Numbered from the stretch's first letter, positions 18,701-27,395 are shown. The stretch: 47,441 nucleotides of DNA from Trueperella sp. (GCA_022783305.1 JALEWQ010000045.1:1-47441), one strand, 5' to 3'. Translations and numbers: made by a program. Notes: generated from the letters alone by a model not told the origin.

Positions 18701-20214
18701 TCCTTCTGCGCCTGTTTGACGGAGGAGTTCATGAACACCGTGCAGCGCGTGCCCAGATCCACGGGCGCGCTCGCCTGCGTGGCGAGCTTAGCAAAGGAGG
18801 CGATATCGGTGTTCATCGTGGCCGCGAAGGTCTGCAGGAAGGAGCCGCAACCGGAGGAGCAGGCCTCGTTGACGGAGATGGAATCCACCAGCCCGTCGCG
18901 AATCTTGAGGTACTTCATGTCCTGGCCGCCGATGTCGATGACGGAAGAAACCCCGGGGGCGATGTGGTTCGCAGCCCGGTAGTGTGCCATCGTCTCCACC
19001 TCGCCCTCATCCACCCCGAGGGCGCTTTGCACGATCCCCTCGCCGTAGCCGGTGGAGCACGAGCGCACGATTCGCGCGCCCTGGGGAAGCTCGTTGTGGA
19101 TGCGCGCCACGATCTCGATGGCGGCTGCCACCGGGTCCCCTTCATTGGATGCGTAGTGGGTGAAGACGATCCGATCCTCAGAATCGATGACGGCGGCCTT
19201 GATCGTGGTCGAGCCGGCGTCGATGCCGAGGAAAAGATCCCCGCTCGCCTGCTCGGTGGGGATGACCTCGATGGCGTCCTTGCCGTGACGCTCGTCGAAG
19301 GCTGCCCGTTCGGCGTCGTCGATGAAGAGCGGGCGCATCCGCATGGTTGTTTCGCCAAGCGAGTCGGCCTCGCGGAGCCTGTCGCCCATCCGTCCGATCG
19401 GGGCGGCCGGGGTGTCCTCCCTGCCGGCCAGTAGTGAGGCGCCGAGGGCTACGTAGAGTTGGGCGTCGGGCGGGGTGATGAACTCGTCGGCGCCGGAGAG
19501 GATCCGCTCGTAAGCGGCGCGAAGCTCGGGCAGGAAGTGGAGTGGGCCGCCGAGGAAGAGCACGGTTCCGCGGATCGGGCGCCCGTTGGCCAAACCCGCC
19601 ACGGTCTGGGTGGCCACCGATTGGAAGATGGAGGCGGCCAGGTCCTCGTGGGCCGCGCCCTGGTTGATGAGGGGCTGGAGGTCGGACTTGGCGAACACGC
19701 CGCAGCGGGAGGCGATGGGGTAAAGGCGCTCGTAGCGGGACGCCAGCTTGTCCAGGCCGGGGGCGTCGGTGTGCAGGAGGGTGGCCATCTGATCGATGAA
19801 CGCGCCCGTCCCGCCGGCACACGTGCCGTTCATTCGTTGCTCGGGGGTGGGGTGGAGGTAGGTGAGCTTGGCGTCCTCGCCGCCCAGCTCGATAACGACG
19901 TCGGCCTGCGGGTAGAACGTTCGGGTGGCCTGGGTGCCGGCGATGACCTCCTGGACGAAGGGGACCTCAAGAATCTGGGAGACGGCGAGCCCGCCGGAGC
20001 CGGTAATCGCGGCCTTCACCCGCAGGGCGGGGAACTGCTCGGCGATGTCGTCGAGCAGGCGGGCGAGTTCGGTACGCACATCCGCGTGGTGGCGGCGGTA
20101 GTCCGCGAAGAGGGTTTCGTCGTCACGCCGGAGGACGGCCTTAACAGTGGTCGAGCCGACGTCAATCCCGAGCGTCGCGTCGTGTGTCGTTGTCCCGTAG
20201 TCTGCCTGCACCAT
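15715..20214 (-). CDS. Giant 2-hydroxyacyl-CoA dehydratase activase-like iron-sulfur protein
   Basis: A 1499-residue soluble protein that joins several domains known from the ATP-dependent activases of 2-hydroxyglutaryl-CoA dehydratase and benzoyl-CoA reductase. Two tandem BadF/BcrA-type ASKHA domains follow one another: about 14-270 (LGIDVGSTTVKAV) and 327-590 (LGIDAGSTTIKAAV). Each carries the two-Cys arrangement that binds the shared [4Fe-4S] cluster in the homodimeric activase: Cys132/Cys171 and Cys452/Cys491. Next comes a cysteine cluster (MKTCRLCQNHC, Cys627/630/634 and Cys653) with a DUF2229-like region, then an HgdB/DUF2229-type C-terminal part. The role of such full-length fusions is not established; electron transfer to an unknown radical enzyme is plausible. 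I chose the ATG at 20214, preceded by AGGAAG; an in-frame start 39 bases upstream lacks one. A TetR gene is divergent. Confidence 0.85.
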   Translation of the reverse strand: MVQADYGTTTHDATLGIDVGSTTVKAVLRRDDETLFADYRRHHADVRTELARLLDDIAEQFPALRVKAAITGSGGLAVSQILEVPFVQEVIAGTQATRTFYPQADVVIELGGEDAKLTYLHPTPEQRMNGTCAGGTGAFIDQMATLLHTDAPGLDKLASRYERLYPIASRCGVFAKSDLQPLINQGAAHEDLAASIFQSVATQTVAGLANGRPIRGTVLFLGGPLHFLPELRAAYERILSGADEFITPPDAQLYVALGASLLAGREDTPAAPIGRMGDRLREADSLGETTMRMRPLFIDDAERAAFDERHGKDAIEVIPTEQASGDLFLGIDAGSTTIKAAVIDSEDRIVFTHYASNEGDPVAAAIEIVARIHNELPQGARIVRSCSTGYGEGIVQSALGVDEGEVETMAHYRAANHIAPGVSSVIDIGGQDMKYLKIRDGLVDSISVNEACSSGCGSFLQTFAATMNTDIASFAKLATQASAPVDLGTRCTVFMNSSVKQAQKDGANVGDISAGLSYSVVRNALYKVIKLKDPSDLGDKVVVQGGTFLNDAVLRAFELLTHREVIRPRIAGLMGAFGAALTAKSHFDPDLAARHAEAEGRSPERLTSLLTVEELEGLTVETSMKTCRLCQNHCQMTISTFSTGERHVSGNRCERGASLERVPKKSPIPNMYDWKYKRVFGYRRLTEAAATRGDIGIPRVLNMYEDYPFWFTVLSKLHFRVILSGRSNHDLFEKGMESIPSENVCYPAKLAHGHIESLLDKGIKRIFYPCVSYNEKAFEGADDSYNCPIVATYPEALRNNMGRIVQEKAEFISPFLSLADRQLLPKRLAEVFAADGVSEAEARAACEEGWKEMEAFHEDVRAKGEEALAYVRQHKIRAIVLAGRPYHLDPEINHGIPEVIIGLGAAVLTEDALALGNLERPLRVRDQWAFHSRLYEAAETTAEDPAISLVQLVSFGCGLDAITADQVQEILEAKDDIYTSLKIDEVSNLGAAKIRLRSLTAAIGERESRPLEHEEVPTHLAPGRMNNDDARRPTHVTPAVAFTREMKDAGYTILAPQMAPIHFRLFTPVLRRAGYNVKLLERTSKEDIEVGLKYVNNDACYPALVVIGQLLARFIEGSEDPDRTAVMITQTGGMCRATNYAGLLRKGLRDAGYPQVPVIAASLQGLEDNPGFSLTAPMLHRFIQAMTVGDLLQKVVLRTRPYQIEGNVAALYDKWDRVSREFFENGGYCPTLGRKIGFHALLRSIVAEFDSVPLQDIPRKPRVGMVGEILVQYHPDANNDAVGTIEAEGCEAVLPALSQFFQQGFITADWNRATIGKGTNVTRWASKFGLWALEQYEKPMRKLLAASERFEAGATVRELMEKVQEIASLGNQAGEGWYLTADMMDMIENGCPNIICAQPFACLPNHVIGKGMFHPLREKYPQANIVGIDYDPGASEVNQLNRIKLMISTALENHNQGDPILHMDPLAGFTDPVADVASEVSRRLVPVTIGRRPPLGAMR

Positions 20215-20355
20215 GGTCTCGCTTCCTGATGAAGGGGCAACTGTGCCCACCACTAGTGAGCGTAGGGCCCCTCAAGAGAATTTTCTACAGCAATGAAATT
20301 AGGGAACTGCGGGGGAGGGCGGAGGCGATTGCCCGCGCGAGAACTCGCCTTTTTG

Positions 20356-20409
20356 CGGGCGCCGACGGGCGCCGATGATCTTCGCCTTAATTTCGGCCAT
20401 GTTGAAATT
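20356..20409. promoter_or_regulatory. Repeats in the activase/tetR intergenic region
   Basis: CGGGCGCCGA occurs twice in perfect tandem at 20356-20375. Close by, AATTTC at 20389-20394 and GAAATT at 20404-20409 form a perfect inverted repeat with a nine-base spacer. Both lie between the divergent activase-like and tetR genes, where a TetR operator is expected. Which, if either, is bound is not decidable by eye. Confidence 0.4.
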
Positions 20410-20497
20410 TGGGGGTAGAGTGGCACGCAACGCGGGTTTCAGATCCGCGCCTATGCGCGGCGACGGCGCGCACATGCGCATGAACGAGGAGGCAAGC

Positions 20498-21088
20498 GTG
20501 GCAGGACGACGAGGCCCGGCAGCCTCGCGAGGCGAGATACGCGAGCGACTGGCGTCGGCGGCCAAGGAGCTCTTCACGGAGCAGGACTTCCCGAGCGTGA
20601 CGATTCGCGCCATCGCGGATCGGGCCGAATGCGACCCGGGCCTCGTCTCCTACTACTTCGGCTCGAAGGCCGGGATCTTCCGCGAGGCGATGTCGCTGCC
20701 CGCCGACCCGGTTCAGCTCATCTCCGACGCCTTCGGCGATGGCGGACGGGGCACCGGTGAGCGGGTGCTGCTGGCGATCATGGAACTGTGGGAGGAATCG
20801 GAGGCGGGCGCGAACTTCCGAGTGATGGTCACCTCGGTGCTCTCTTCGGACCTGTCCTTGCAGGTCTTCCGGGCATGGATGAATGAGCAGATGCTCACCC
20901 CGCTCGTGGAGCGGCTGGGTGTGCCCGACGCCCGGCTCCGCATCGAAATGGCCTTTTCTCAGGCGCTCGGGCTTTTTGCTACCCGTTATGTCTATGAGAT
21001 GGAAGGCCTTGCCGCGATGCCGCGCCAACAGCTGGCCCGAATCTACGGCGCCTACCTCGACCTCACGCTCGGCAGCTTCAGGAAATAG
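20498..21088 (+). CDS. TetR-family transcriptional regulator
   Basis: A 196-residue TetR-type repressor. The N-terminal helix-turn-helix lies at about residues 10-60: REIRERLASAAKELF-like helix 1, then TIRAIADRAECDPGLVSYYF with the typical LVSYYFGSK end. The C-terminal ligand and dimer domain is all-helical and resembles TetR_C_17-like domains (AcrR-type). I chose the GTG at 20498 because a perfect AGGAGG lies at 20487-20492, five bases upstream. In-frame ATGs at 20474 and 20480 would place that AGGAGG inside the coding region. The gene is divergent from the giant activase-like gene and probably controls it. No other target is nearby; the following subtilase has its own upstream region of 279 bases. 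Confidence 0.9.
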   Translation: MAGRRGPAASRGEIRERLASAAKELFTEQDFPSVTIRAIADRAECDPGLVSYYFGSKAGIFREAMSLPADPVQLISDAFGDGGRGTGERVLLAIMELWEESEAGANFRVMVTSVLSSDLSLQVFRAWMNEQMLTPLVERLGVPDARLRIEMAFSQALGLFATRYVYEMEGLAAMPRQQLARIYGAYLDLTLGSFRK

Positions 21089-21367
21089 CTCCTGCGATGC
21101 CAGTCTCCAGCGGACGGGCCAGGGGAGGGGCAGGGCTAGTTCCTCGGGATGTTGTGAACGTGGTGTGGGGGTGTGTGGGCTACCTGGCGCCAGTTCGCTC
21201 GAACCTACCGGCCCGCTAAACCCAGGATTCAGGCCCGTGGTCGGCGTGCCGGTAGCGTGTCGACACGACCTCCCACCTGCATGCTCACCATGCGGGCGCG
21301 TATGCGAACGGTGCCCAACTCGTGGCCAAATATATCTGTTCACACAACACCGCACGAAAGATATCGA

Positions 21368-24300
21368 ATGAAAAAGAAATTACTCGCAGGACTTGCGGTT
21401 CTTGCGCTGAGCCTGGCCTCTGTGCCGGCCATGGCCACGCCAGAACCGCCACCCGCACCAGTGTCCACGGCGGCAGAACGCTCGGAGAAGACCGTTCCCG
21501 TCATCGTCACGCTTGAGTCGGACGGAAGCGCCGCTCAGGTGGACCAGATCGCTCAGGACCTCGCGGCCAAGTACAACATGACGCTACGCCGCCAGTTTTC
21601 CTACCTGGTCAACGGCTTCTCGGCCTATATCCCCGCCGGCGCGATCGGTGACCTCGCCCTCGAAAAGGGCGTGGCCTCCGTCGACCGGATGCGAGTCTAC
21701 TATCCGTCGATGGAGTCAGCCGTCACGTTGACGCAGGCGGACAAGGCTGCTGAATCGTACGGCGTGGACGGCGAGGGCCTCGTCGTCGCGATCGTCGACA
21801 CGGGCATCGACATCAAGCACCAGGACATGCGCCTGGACGAGGGCGTGAAAACGAAGCTTACCCCCGAGGCGGGATTCACCGCGAAGGTTCCCTACGGCTA
21901 CAACTTTGCCGACGACAACGGCGAGGTCAAGGACACCACGACCTCCCAGCACGGCATGCACGTGGCCGGCATCGTGGCGGCAAACGGCGGGAAGGACGCC
22001 AATGTCGCGACGAACGGACGGGTTAACGGCGTCGCGCCCAACGCCCAGCTGCTGGCGATGAAGGTCTTCTCCAACGACCCGGCTCGCAAGGGCGCCGCGG
22101 CCGACGACATCATGGCCGCCGTCGAGGAGTCCGTCAAGCACGGAGCCGACGTCATCAACCTTTCCCTCGGCGCCCCGAACGGCCACGAGGGTCAGTCGGT
22201 GGGCGAGCAGCGCGTCATCGCGCAGGCCCGCGCCGCCGGCGTCGAGGTCATCGTTGCCGCGGGAAACGAGGGCCAGAACGGCTCGGCCACCGGCGTGAAC
22301 GACGACATGCTCGGTCTCCTCGACGACGCAACCGTCGGCTCGCCCTCCACGGGTACCGGCGCGTGGGCCGTCGCCTCGATCGAGAATGCCACCACGGTTA
22401 ACAGCCGGGGGCTGGCCAAGAACGACGCCGGTGAGCACGAGTTCGCCTACCAGCTGCAGGCTGGCTCCGCGGACGGCAAGCCGGTGGAGATCGTCGACGC
22501 CGGGTACGGCAAGATTGACGACACGCTGAACAAAGACTTCTCCGGCAAGTACGTGCTCATCCAGCGCGGCGGCGACGTCACCTTCGCTGACAAGTTCATG
22601 AACGCCCAGGTCTCTCACGCGGCCGGCGTCATCATCTACAACCACGCTGAGGGCGGGGACGACTTCCTCAGCATGGCTGGCATCGAGAACGTCAAGGTCC
22701 CCGGCGCCTTCATCGGCCACTCCGACGGCGTGAAGCTACTGGAGATGATCCATCATGGCACCACGACGGTCTCCCTCACCAGTGACGCGCTCGTCAAGGC
22801 TAACCCCTCCGTCATGACGCCTTCCACGTTCACCTCGTGGGGGCCGGGCCCCGAGCTCGGGTTCAAGCCGGAGATCGCTGGCATCGGCGGCAACGTGTAC
22901 TCGACCATCAACGACAACCACTATCAGACCGAGTCCGGCACCTCGATGGCGGCCCCGCACGTGGCGGGTGTCGCCGCGCTCATGATTCAGAACGCGGAGA
23001 AGGCCTCCTCTGGCCTCTCCCGCGCGGAGGTCGTGCTGCGTAATCGCGTCGCGCTGTCCAACACCGCACGCATCCTCGAGCACGACGGCGTTCCCTACGC
23101 CCCGCGGCAGGTGGGTGCTGGCCTGGTCCAGGTCAAGGACGCGCTCGACACGGACGTGTATGCCACGGTGGACGGCTCGCCCGTCGTGGCGCTGAAGGAA
23201 GTGGACGGGTCGACGTCGTTCACGGTCACGCTCAAGAATGACGCCGACGAGGATCGCTCGTTTACCGCGGGCGCCACGTGCGTGGTCAACGAGAACAACT
23301 CGGTCAAGGAGAAGGCAACCACGTTCTGCTCCACCACCGACTCGATCGCCGCCTCCAACGAGGCGGTCACCGTCCCGGCGGGCGGTAGTGCCGAGGTGAC
23401 CTACACGCTCAAGGTCTCCGGAGACGACCACTGGACCCAGGGCTGGGTCACCTTCAAATCGGCGAAGGAGGGTCAGCCGAGCCTGTCGGTTCCCTACCTC
23501 GGCTTCGCCGGGAACTGGAACGCCGAACGGATCATCGACAACCCGAGCTACCAGGGCTTCGACGAGCCGATCCTGCCCAAGATCGGCGTAGCCAACGCTA
23601 CATCGCTTTACACCCTCATCAACGGCGGGCTCTACACCCTCGGAGATGGCGAGCAGTTCATTTCCCCCAACGGGGACGGGCTCTCCGACGTCGTATTCGC
23701 ACGGGCCGCGCTGCTGCGCAACCCCAAGCGGGTGGAGATGTCGATCCTTGACGAGAAGGGCAACGTGGTGCGCGAGATTGGCTCGGAGGACGAGCCCGTC
23801 CGCTTGACCATAAAGGACCAGCTCGCCGGGAAGCTGACCGAGAATCAGACCGATTTCTCCTCTATCCGCTTTAACGGGAAGGTCTACAACCCGCAGGCGA
23901 CCTCCTTCGAGGATCTCCCCGACGGGAAGTACGCCTACCGCCTGTCGGCCACGATGGGGAAGGAGTGGAAGCCGCAGACGATCGACATGCCCTTCGGCAT
24001 CGACCGCGTGGCGCCCGAGATGACCATCCTGTCCACGGACAAGAACGACGACGGCGACTACGTGGTTCGCGTCAAGGTCACCGACGACTTCTCCGGCATC
24101 AACGCGGTGCAGGGTCGCTTCACATGGCCCTCGTCCGTGGTGATCAGCGCCGGCAAGCCCAGCGACGACGTCTACACTCTCAAGATCCCGGGCACGCTTG
24201 CCGAGGCGGTGGGCTACTTCGAGCTCTACACCTCTGACCGGGCAATCAACGTGGTGCGTCAGACGGTGACGCTTGGCGAGAAGCTCGTCATCGAGTCGGA

Positions 24301-26248
24301 TCCGACACTGGCCAACTTGGACTCCATCAACGCGAAGACCGAATCGGATCAGACTGGTGAGCTCCTCATCCAGGACGGCAAGCTCGTCCTCACCGGCCGC
24401 GCCGGCAGCGGGGTGGCCAAGGTTCGCGCCGGCGACGCCGAGGTAGAGGTCCCGGCCTCGGGCCGCTTCGAGATCCGACCGTCGGTCGAGCAGGGTCAGA
24501 ACACTGTCAAGGTCGAGGCGCTGGACGCCGACGGCAAGGTGGTGGCCACCAAGACCTACACCTTCGTGTGCGACACGGTTCCGCCCGTCGTCACCATCAC
24601 CTCCCCGACGGATCGGGAGCAGATCGCGGCTCAGGTTGCCGCCGGCAAGGTCACGGTTGAGGGTACGGTGAGCGACAACCTCGGCGATGTTAAAGTGACG
24701 GTCGACGGCGAGCAGGTTCCCGTCGTCGACGGACATTTCTCCGTTACCGTCCCCGTCAGCCCCGGACAGCTCAACCTCTCCGTCTACGCCAGCGACACCG
24801 CTGGCAACCAGGGCGTGGGCACGATCGTGCTCGCCGCTGCCGACGCCGCCACGCCGCTCAAGCTTGAAGCCAACCTTGGCTTCAACAAGAGCTTCAACGT
24901 GGTCGGCGCGGAAGACGAGGCGCTGAGCCCCGGCGAGGATGGCGCCTACACCTACCTCTACTCCGGCAAGTTCAACCGCGTGCCGGGCTCGTTCACCGTG
25001 GATGGCCAGAAGGTCGAGGTGGCCGAGGATGGCACGTTTACGACGCCAGTCACCCTCCGCGAGGGACTGACCGGATTCAACGTGACGATCACGGACGTGG
25101 ACGGCAAGGTGCTGGTCAACAACAAAGTCAAGGTCCTCCTTGACCTCACCGCCCCCACGATCAAGATGGACAAGCCTGACGTTAACCCCGACGGCGCGCT
25201 CTACCTGCGCGAGGCCGGCGACGTCGAGTTCGCGGGAACCGTGTCCGACAACGCCTTTGGCTACTCGCTCGCCATCAACGGCGACCACGTGGAGCAGTTC
25301 TTCACGATTGATGATCCGGGCGCCGCGGTCAACGCCCGCGACTTCAGCAAGACGGTCAAGGCCGCCGACGGCGACACGATCCTCGTGCTTCTCGAGGATC
25401 ACCTGGGCAACGCCTTCATGCAGCTCATCCCCGTGGTGGTAGACGGCGAGAAGCCGGCGATCGACGTCGACCTTGAACCTGGGACGGTCATGAAGGCCGA
25501 CCAGACGAAGGTGGTCAACATTCGAGTGACCGACAAGAACCTGGCCGATGCCGCCGTCTACCTCGACGGCAAGGCCGTTGATGCTCGCCAGACCGTGCTC
25601 ACGCAGGCGCCGGGTGCGGGGATCGTCCGCGAGCAGGGCTCCGACCTGGTCGGAGGCCGCCCGAGCCCGACCGCGATGCGTGCGGCAGGGATCGATCAGG
25701 CCAGCGATACGGACGTGGCTGACACGGCCGGTGAGGTCGGCGCGGCCCGCGCGGACGGTGAGGCTGGTGAGGTCGGCGCGGCTGGCGAAACTGGCACGGC
25801 CGGTGAGACCGGGCCCAAGGAGGGCGTGACGCTGCTCAGCTTCGAGGTCGGACCCGACTTCGAGGTCGGCGAGCACACGATCGTCGTGGACGCCACCGAC
25901 AAGGCGGGCAACGCCTCCTCGGCTGAGGTCCCCTTCGAGGTGAAGGCCAACGAGAAGCCGGGCGAGGCTCCCGCTCCGGGCGAGGCCCCGGACGACAACT
26001 TCGTCCCGGGCATCGATCAGGACGACCTCATCGATCCCGATACCAACGGCCCAGACACCAGGATTCCTGGCAAGGTCGGCACGACCGATGGCCCGATACC
26101 GGGCGCCCACAACGGCGCCACCGCCGGCCAGAAGTCGCCGAACAAGGGGGCGCTGTCCTACACGGGCGCGGCGGTCACCGGTTTGGCCACGCTTGCGGGG
26201 GCGCTGCTCGTCGCAGGCGCGCTCATCCGGCGAAAGAGCCGGGCCTAG
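21368..26248 (+). CDS. Wall-anchored S8 subtilisin-like serine protease with Ig-like repeats
   Basis: A 1626-residue secreted protease of the lactocepin/C5a-peptidase kind. Its order is: signal peptide ending near AMA at residue 24; inhibitor-I9-like propeptide (about 45-115); S8 catalytic domain with Asp144 (AIVDTGID), His195 (SQHGMHVAG), oxyanion Asn300 (AAGNEG) and Ser526 (GTSMAAPHVAG); a PA domain inserted between Asn300 and Ser526 (about 340-460); a fibronectin-like region; several Ig-like domains up to about 1540; and a wall spacer. The sorting signal LSYTG is at 1596-1600, followed by a hydrophobic helix and RRKSRA. The ATG at 21368 gives a perfect signal peptide, so earlier in-frame starts are wrong. 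It probably cleaves host or peptide substrates on the cell surface. A Gly/Glu-rich insertion (about 1420-1490) interrupts the last Ig-like domain. Confidence 0.95.
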   Translation: MKKKLLAGLAVLALSLASVPAMATPEPPPAPVSTAAERSEKTVPVIVTLESDGSAAQVDQIAQDLAAKYNMTLRRQFSYLVNGFSAYIPAGAIGDLALEKGVASVDRMRVYYPSMESAVTLTQADKAAESYGVDGEGLVVAIVDTGIDIKHQDMRLDEGVKTKLTPEAGFTAKVPYGYNFADDNGEVKDTTTSQHGMHVAGIVAANGGKDANVATNGRVNGVAPNAQLLAMKVFSNDPARKGAAADDIMAAVEESVKHGADVINLSLGAPNGHEGQSVGEQRVIAQARAAGVEVIVAAGNEGQNGSATGVNDDMLGLLDDATVGSPSTGTGAWAVASIENATTVNSRGLAKNDAGEHEFAYQLQAGSADGKPVEIVDAGYGKIDDTLNKDFSGKYVLIQRGGDVTFADKFMNAQVSHAAGVIIYNHAEGGDDFLSMAGIENVKVPGAFIGHSDGVKLLEMIHHGTTTVSLTSDALVKANPSVMTPSTFTSWGPGPELGFKPEIAGIGGNVYSTINDNHYQTESGTSMAAPHVAGVAALMIQNAEKASSGLSRAEVVLRNRVALSNTARILEHDGVPYAPRQVGAGLVQVKDALDTDVYATVDGSPVVALKEVDGSTSFTVTLKNDADEDRSFTAGATCVVNENNSVKEKATTFCSTTDSIAASNEAVTVPAGGSAEVTYTLKVSGDDHWTQGWVTFKSAKEGQPSLSVPYLGFAGNWNAERIIDNPSYQGFDEPILPKIGVANATSLYTLINGGLYTLGDGEQFISPNGDGLSDVVFARAALLRNPKRVEMSILDEKGNVVREIGSEDEPVRLTIKDQLAGKLTENQTDFSSIRFNGKVYNPQATSFEDLPDGKYAYRLSATMGKEWKPQTIDMPFGIDRVAPEMTILSTDKNDDGDYVVRVKVTDDFSGINAVQGRFTWPSSVVISAGKPSDDVYTLKIPGTLAEAVGYFELYTSDRAINVVRQTVTLGEKLVIESDPTLANLDSINAKTESDQTGELLIQDGKLVLTGRAGSGVAKVRAGDAEVEVPASGRFEIRPSVEQGQNTVKVEALDADGKVVATKTYTFVCDTVPPVVTITSPTDREQIAAQVAAGKVTVEGTVSDNLGDVKVTVDGEQVPVVDGHFSVTVPVSPGQLNLSVYASDTAGNQGVGTIVLAAADAATPLKLEANLGFNKSFNVVGAEDEALSPGEDGAYTYLYSGKFNRVPGSFTVDGQKVEVAEDGTFTTPVTLREGLTGFNVTITDVDGKVLVNNKVKVLLDLTAPTIKMDKPDVNPDGALYLREAGDVEFAGTVSDNAFGYSLAINGDHVEQFFTIDDPGAAVNARDFSKTVKAADGDTILVLLEDHLGNAFMQLIPVVVDGEKPAIDVDLEPGTVMKADQTKVVNIRVTDKNLADAAVYLDGKAVDARQTVLTQAPGAGIVREQGSDLVGGRPSPTAMRAAGIDQASDTDVADTAGEVGAARADGEAGEVGAAGETGTAGETGPKEGVTLLSFEVGPDFEVGEHTIVVDATDKAGNASSAEVPFEVKANEKPGEAPAPGEAPDDNFVPGIDQDDLIDPDTNGPDTRIPGKVGTTDGPIPGAHNGATAGQKSPNKGALSYTGAAVTGLATLAGALLVAGALIRRKSRA

Positions 26249-26263
26249 CTAGCGCCTAGCTAG

Positions 26264-26293
26264 AGGGGCGGGCGGCGAAAGCCGCCCGCCCCT
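26264..26293. terminator. Perfect 13-bp hairpin with GAAA loop
   Basis: AGGGGCGGGCGGC at 26264-26276 pairs perfectly with 26281-26293 across GAAA. It ends the subtilase transcript 15 bases after its stop and may also stop the acetyltransferase transcript coming from the right. Just before it, GCCTAGCTAG is repeated at 26244-26253 and 26255-26264, with the first copy covering the stop codon. Confidence 0.85.
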
Positions 26294-26415
26294 GACGTCT
26301 CTCCACGGCATAAGCAGTCGAGGTCTTCAGGCTCGGCGGCATATGCGTCCCTCAGATGCGCGGTGAGGAAAACCCGGCGGCGCGTGGCACGCCTTGTCGA
26401 GGCTGTCGAGGCGGG

Positions 26416-26910
26416 CTAAAACTGCTTGAGCATGACCGAGTAGTCCTCGACCACCTTGCCCGTGTGCTCAAAGCCCATCTTCAGGTAAAGACGGTGGGCT
26501 CGCTCGTTGAGCCGGGCCACCGACAGCGAGATGCCCGGCGCACCGGCATCTCGGGCGATCTCGCTAACCCCGTCGATGAGGCGGGGGCCGATGCCGTGGC
26601 CCGCGTATCGGCGCTCGACGGCGATGGCCAGCTCGGGCACCCCCTCTGCCACGTGCCCAAAGCCATGGTAGGTCTCCGTGCCCCACATGAGCCAGGAGCC
26701 CCCGGCGGGAACGTTGCCCTTCCACGCGATGAGCCCGCCGCCCTCCGGCTTCCACGCACCGACGTAGTAGTCGTGCCACTGGTCGAAGTCCTCGGGCAGG
26801 TCCCCGAGCTCGTCCCCGAAAGTGTCGGTGAGGAAGTTCAGCCGCGCGATGTAGGTGCGGTCAGACTCACTGGTGGGGATAAGACGTAGGTCAGTGCGTG
26901 TCGGGCGCAT
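26416..26910 (-). CDS. GNAT-family N-acetyltransferase
   Basis: A 164-residue protein of the GNAT acetyltransferase fold. The acetyl-CoA site is visible as ELAIAVERRYAGHGIGPRLI (the R/Q-x-x-G-x-G/A loop reads RRYAGHGIG, about residues 88-97). It is followed by the helix-strand C-terminal half with LNERAHRLYLKMGFEHTG, the usual end motif with the conserved Tyr and GF. It transfers an acetyl group from acetyl-CoA to an amine that cannot be inferred. It starts two bases after the stop of the upstream acetyltransferase gene; AAGGA just before that stop serves as ribosome binding site. The two therefore form a two-gene operon of distant paralogues. Confidence 0.9.
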   Translation of the reverse strand: MRPTRTDLRLIPTSESDRTYIARLNFLTDTFGDELGDLPEDFDQWHDYYVGAWKPEGGGLIAWKGNVPAGGSWLMWGTETYHGFGHVAEGVPELAIAVERRYAGHGIGPRLIDGVSEIARDAGAPGISLSVARLNERAHRLYLKMGFEHTGKVVEDYSVMLKQF

Positions 26911-26912
26911 AT

Positions 26913-27389
26913 CTATCCTTCCCGGACGAGGGTGGCGATGTCGGCGCCGAAGGCCTCGTCGAACTCGGCGCCCGTTTGTGTAAAGCCAAGGCGATTCCAG
27001 AAGTCCATGGCCCCGCGGTTCGAGACCGCGACCTCGGTATACGCGGGCACGTCCGCGATGGCGTACTCAAGCAGGGCCGTGCCATACCCGCGGCGCTTGA
27101 CCTCGGGGCGCAGGTAGAGCGCCCCCACCCGTAGCGGCGCGGGGTGGCCAGGGCCCATCGCCTCCACGAGGATGAATCCGACGACGGCGTCGTTGTCGGT
27201 GGCGACCCACGTGGTGGTGGCACCCGGGTCAGCAAGGCGCGCCATCCACACCCCGTCCATTGAGAGGGTGTGACGGGAGATGACGTCGTCGGGAAGGATG
27301 CCGCGGTAGGTGTCCTTCCAGGAGGCGCGGTGTACGTCGGCGACGGCGGCGGCGTCGAGCGCGGTCGCCGCCCTGATGCGAATACTCAT
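26913..27389 (-). CDS. GNAT-family N-acetyltransferase
   Basis: A 158-residue GNAT protein. The acetyl-CoA-binding segment is LYLRPEVKRRGYGTALLEYA (R-R-G-Y-G). The C-terminal segment NRGAMDFWNRLGFTQTG has the common family ending. The N-terminus (IRIRAATALDAAAVADVHR, with SWKDTYRG) resembles the RimI/YdaF-like group of small acetyltransferases. The substrate is unknown. I chose the ATG at 27389 (MSIRIRAAT) because the hexamer TACGTT lies exactly six bases upstream, fitting a leaderless start; an ATG two codons earlier is the alternative. It is first in an operon with the next acetyltransferase and divergent from the nitroreductase gene, with only 58 bases between the starts. Confidence 0.9.
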   Translation of the reverse strand: MSIRIRAATALDAAAVADVHRASWKDTYRGILPDDVISRHTLSMDGVWMARLADPGATTTWVATDNDAVVGFILVEAMGPGHPAPLRVGALYLRPEVKRRGYGTALLEYAIADVPAYTEVAVSNRGAMDFWNRLGFTQTGAEFDEAFGADIATLVREG

Positions 27390-27395
27390 ACCCAT

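Noticed and set aside
19459-20229. Plus-strand open frame of about 256 codons opposite the activase-like gene
   Set aside because: Gly/Val/Glu-rich shadow of the ASKHA domain coding strand; the other strand has clear motifs.
22736-26110. Very long open frame on the minus strand, opposite the subtilase
   Set aside because: It is a mirror of the high-GC subtilase gene, Arg/Val/His/Asp-rich, without domains; such antisense frames are expected at this GC content.
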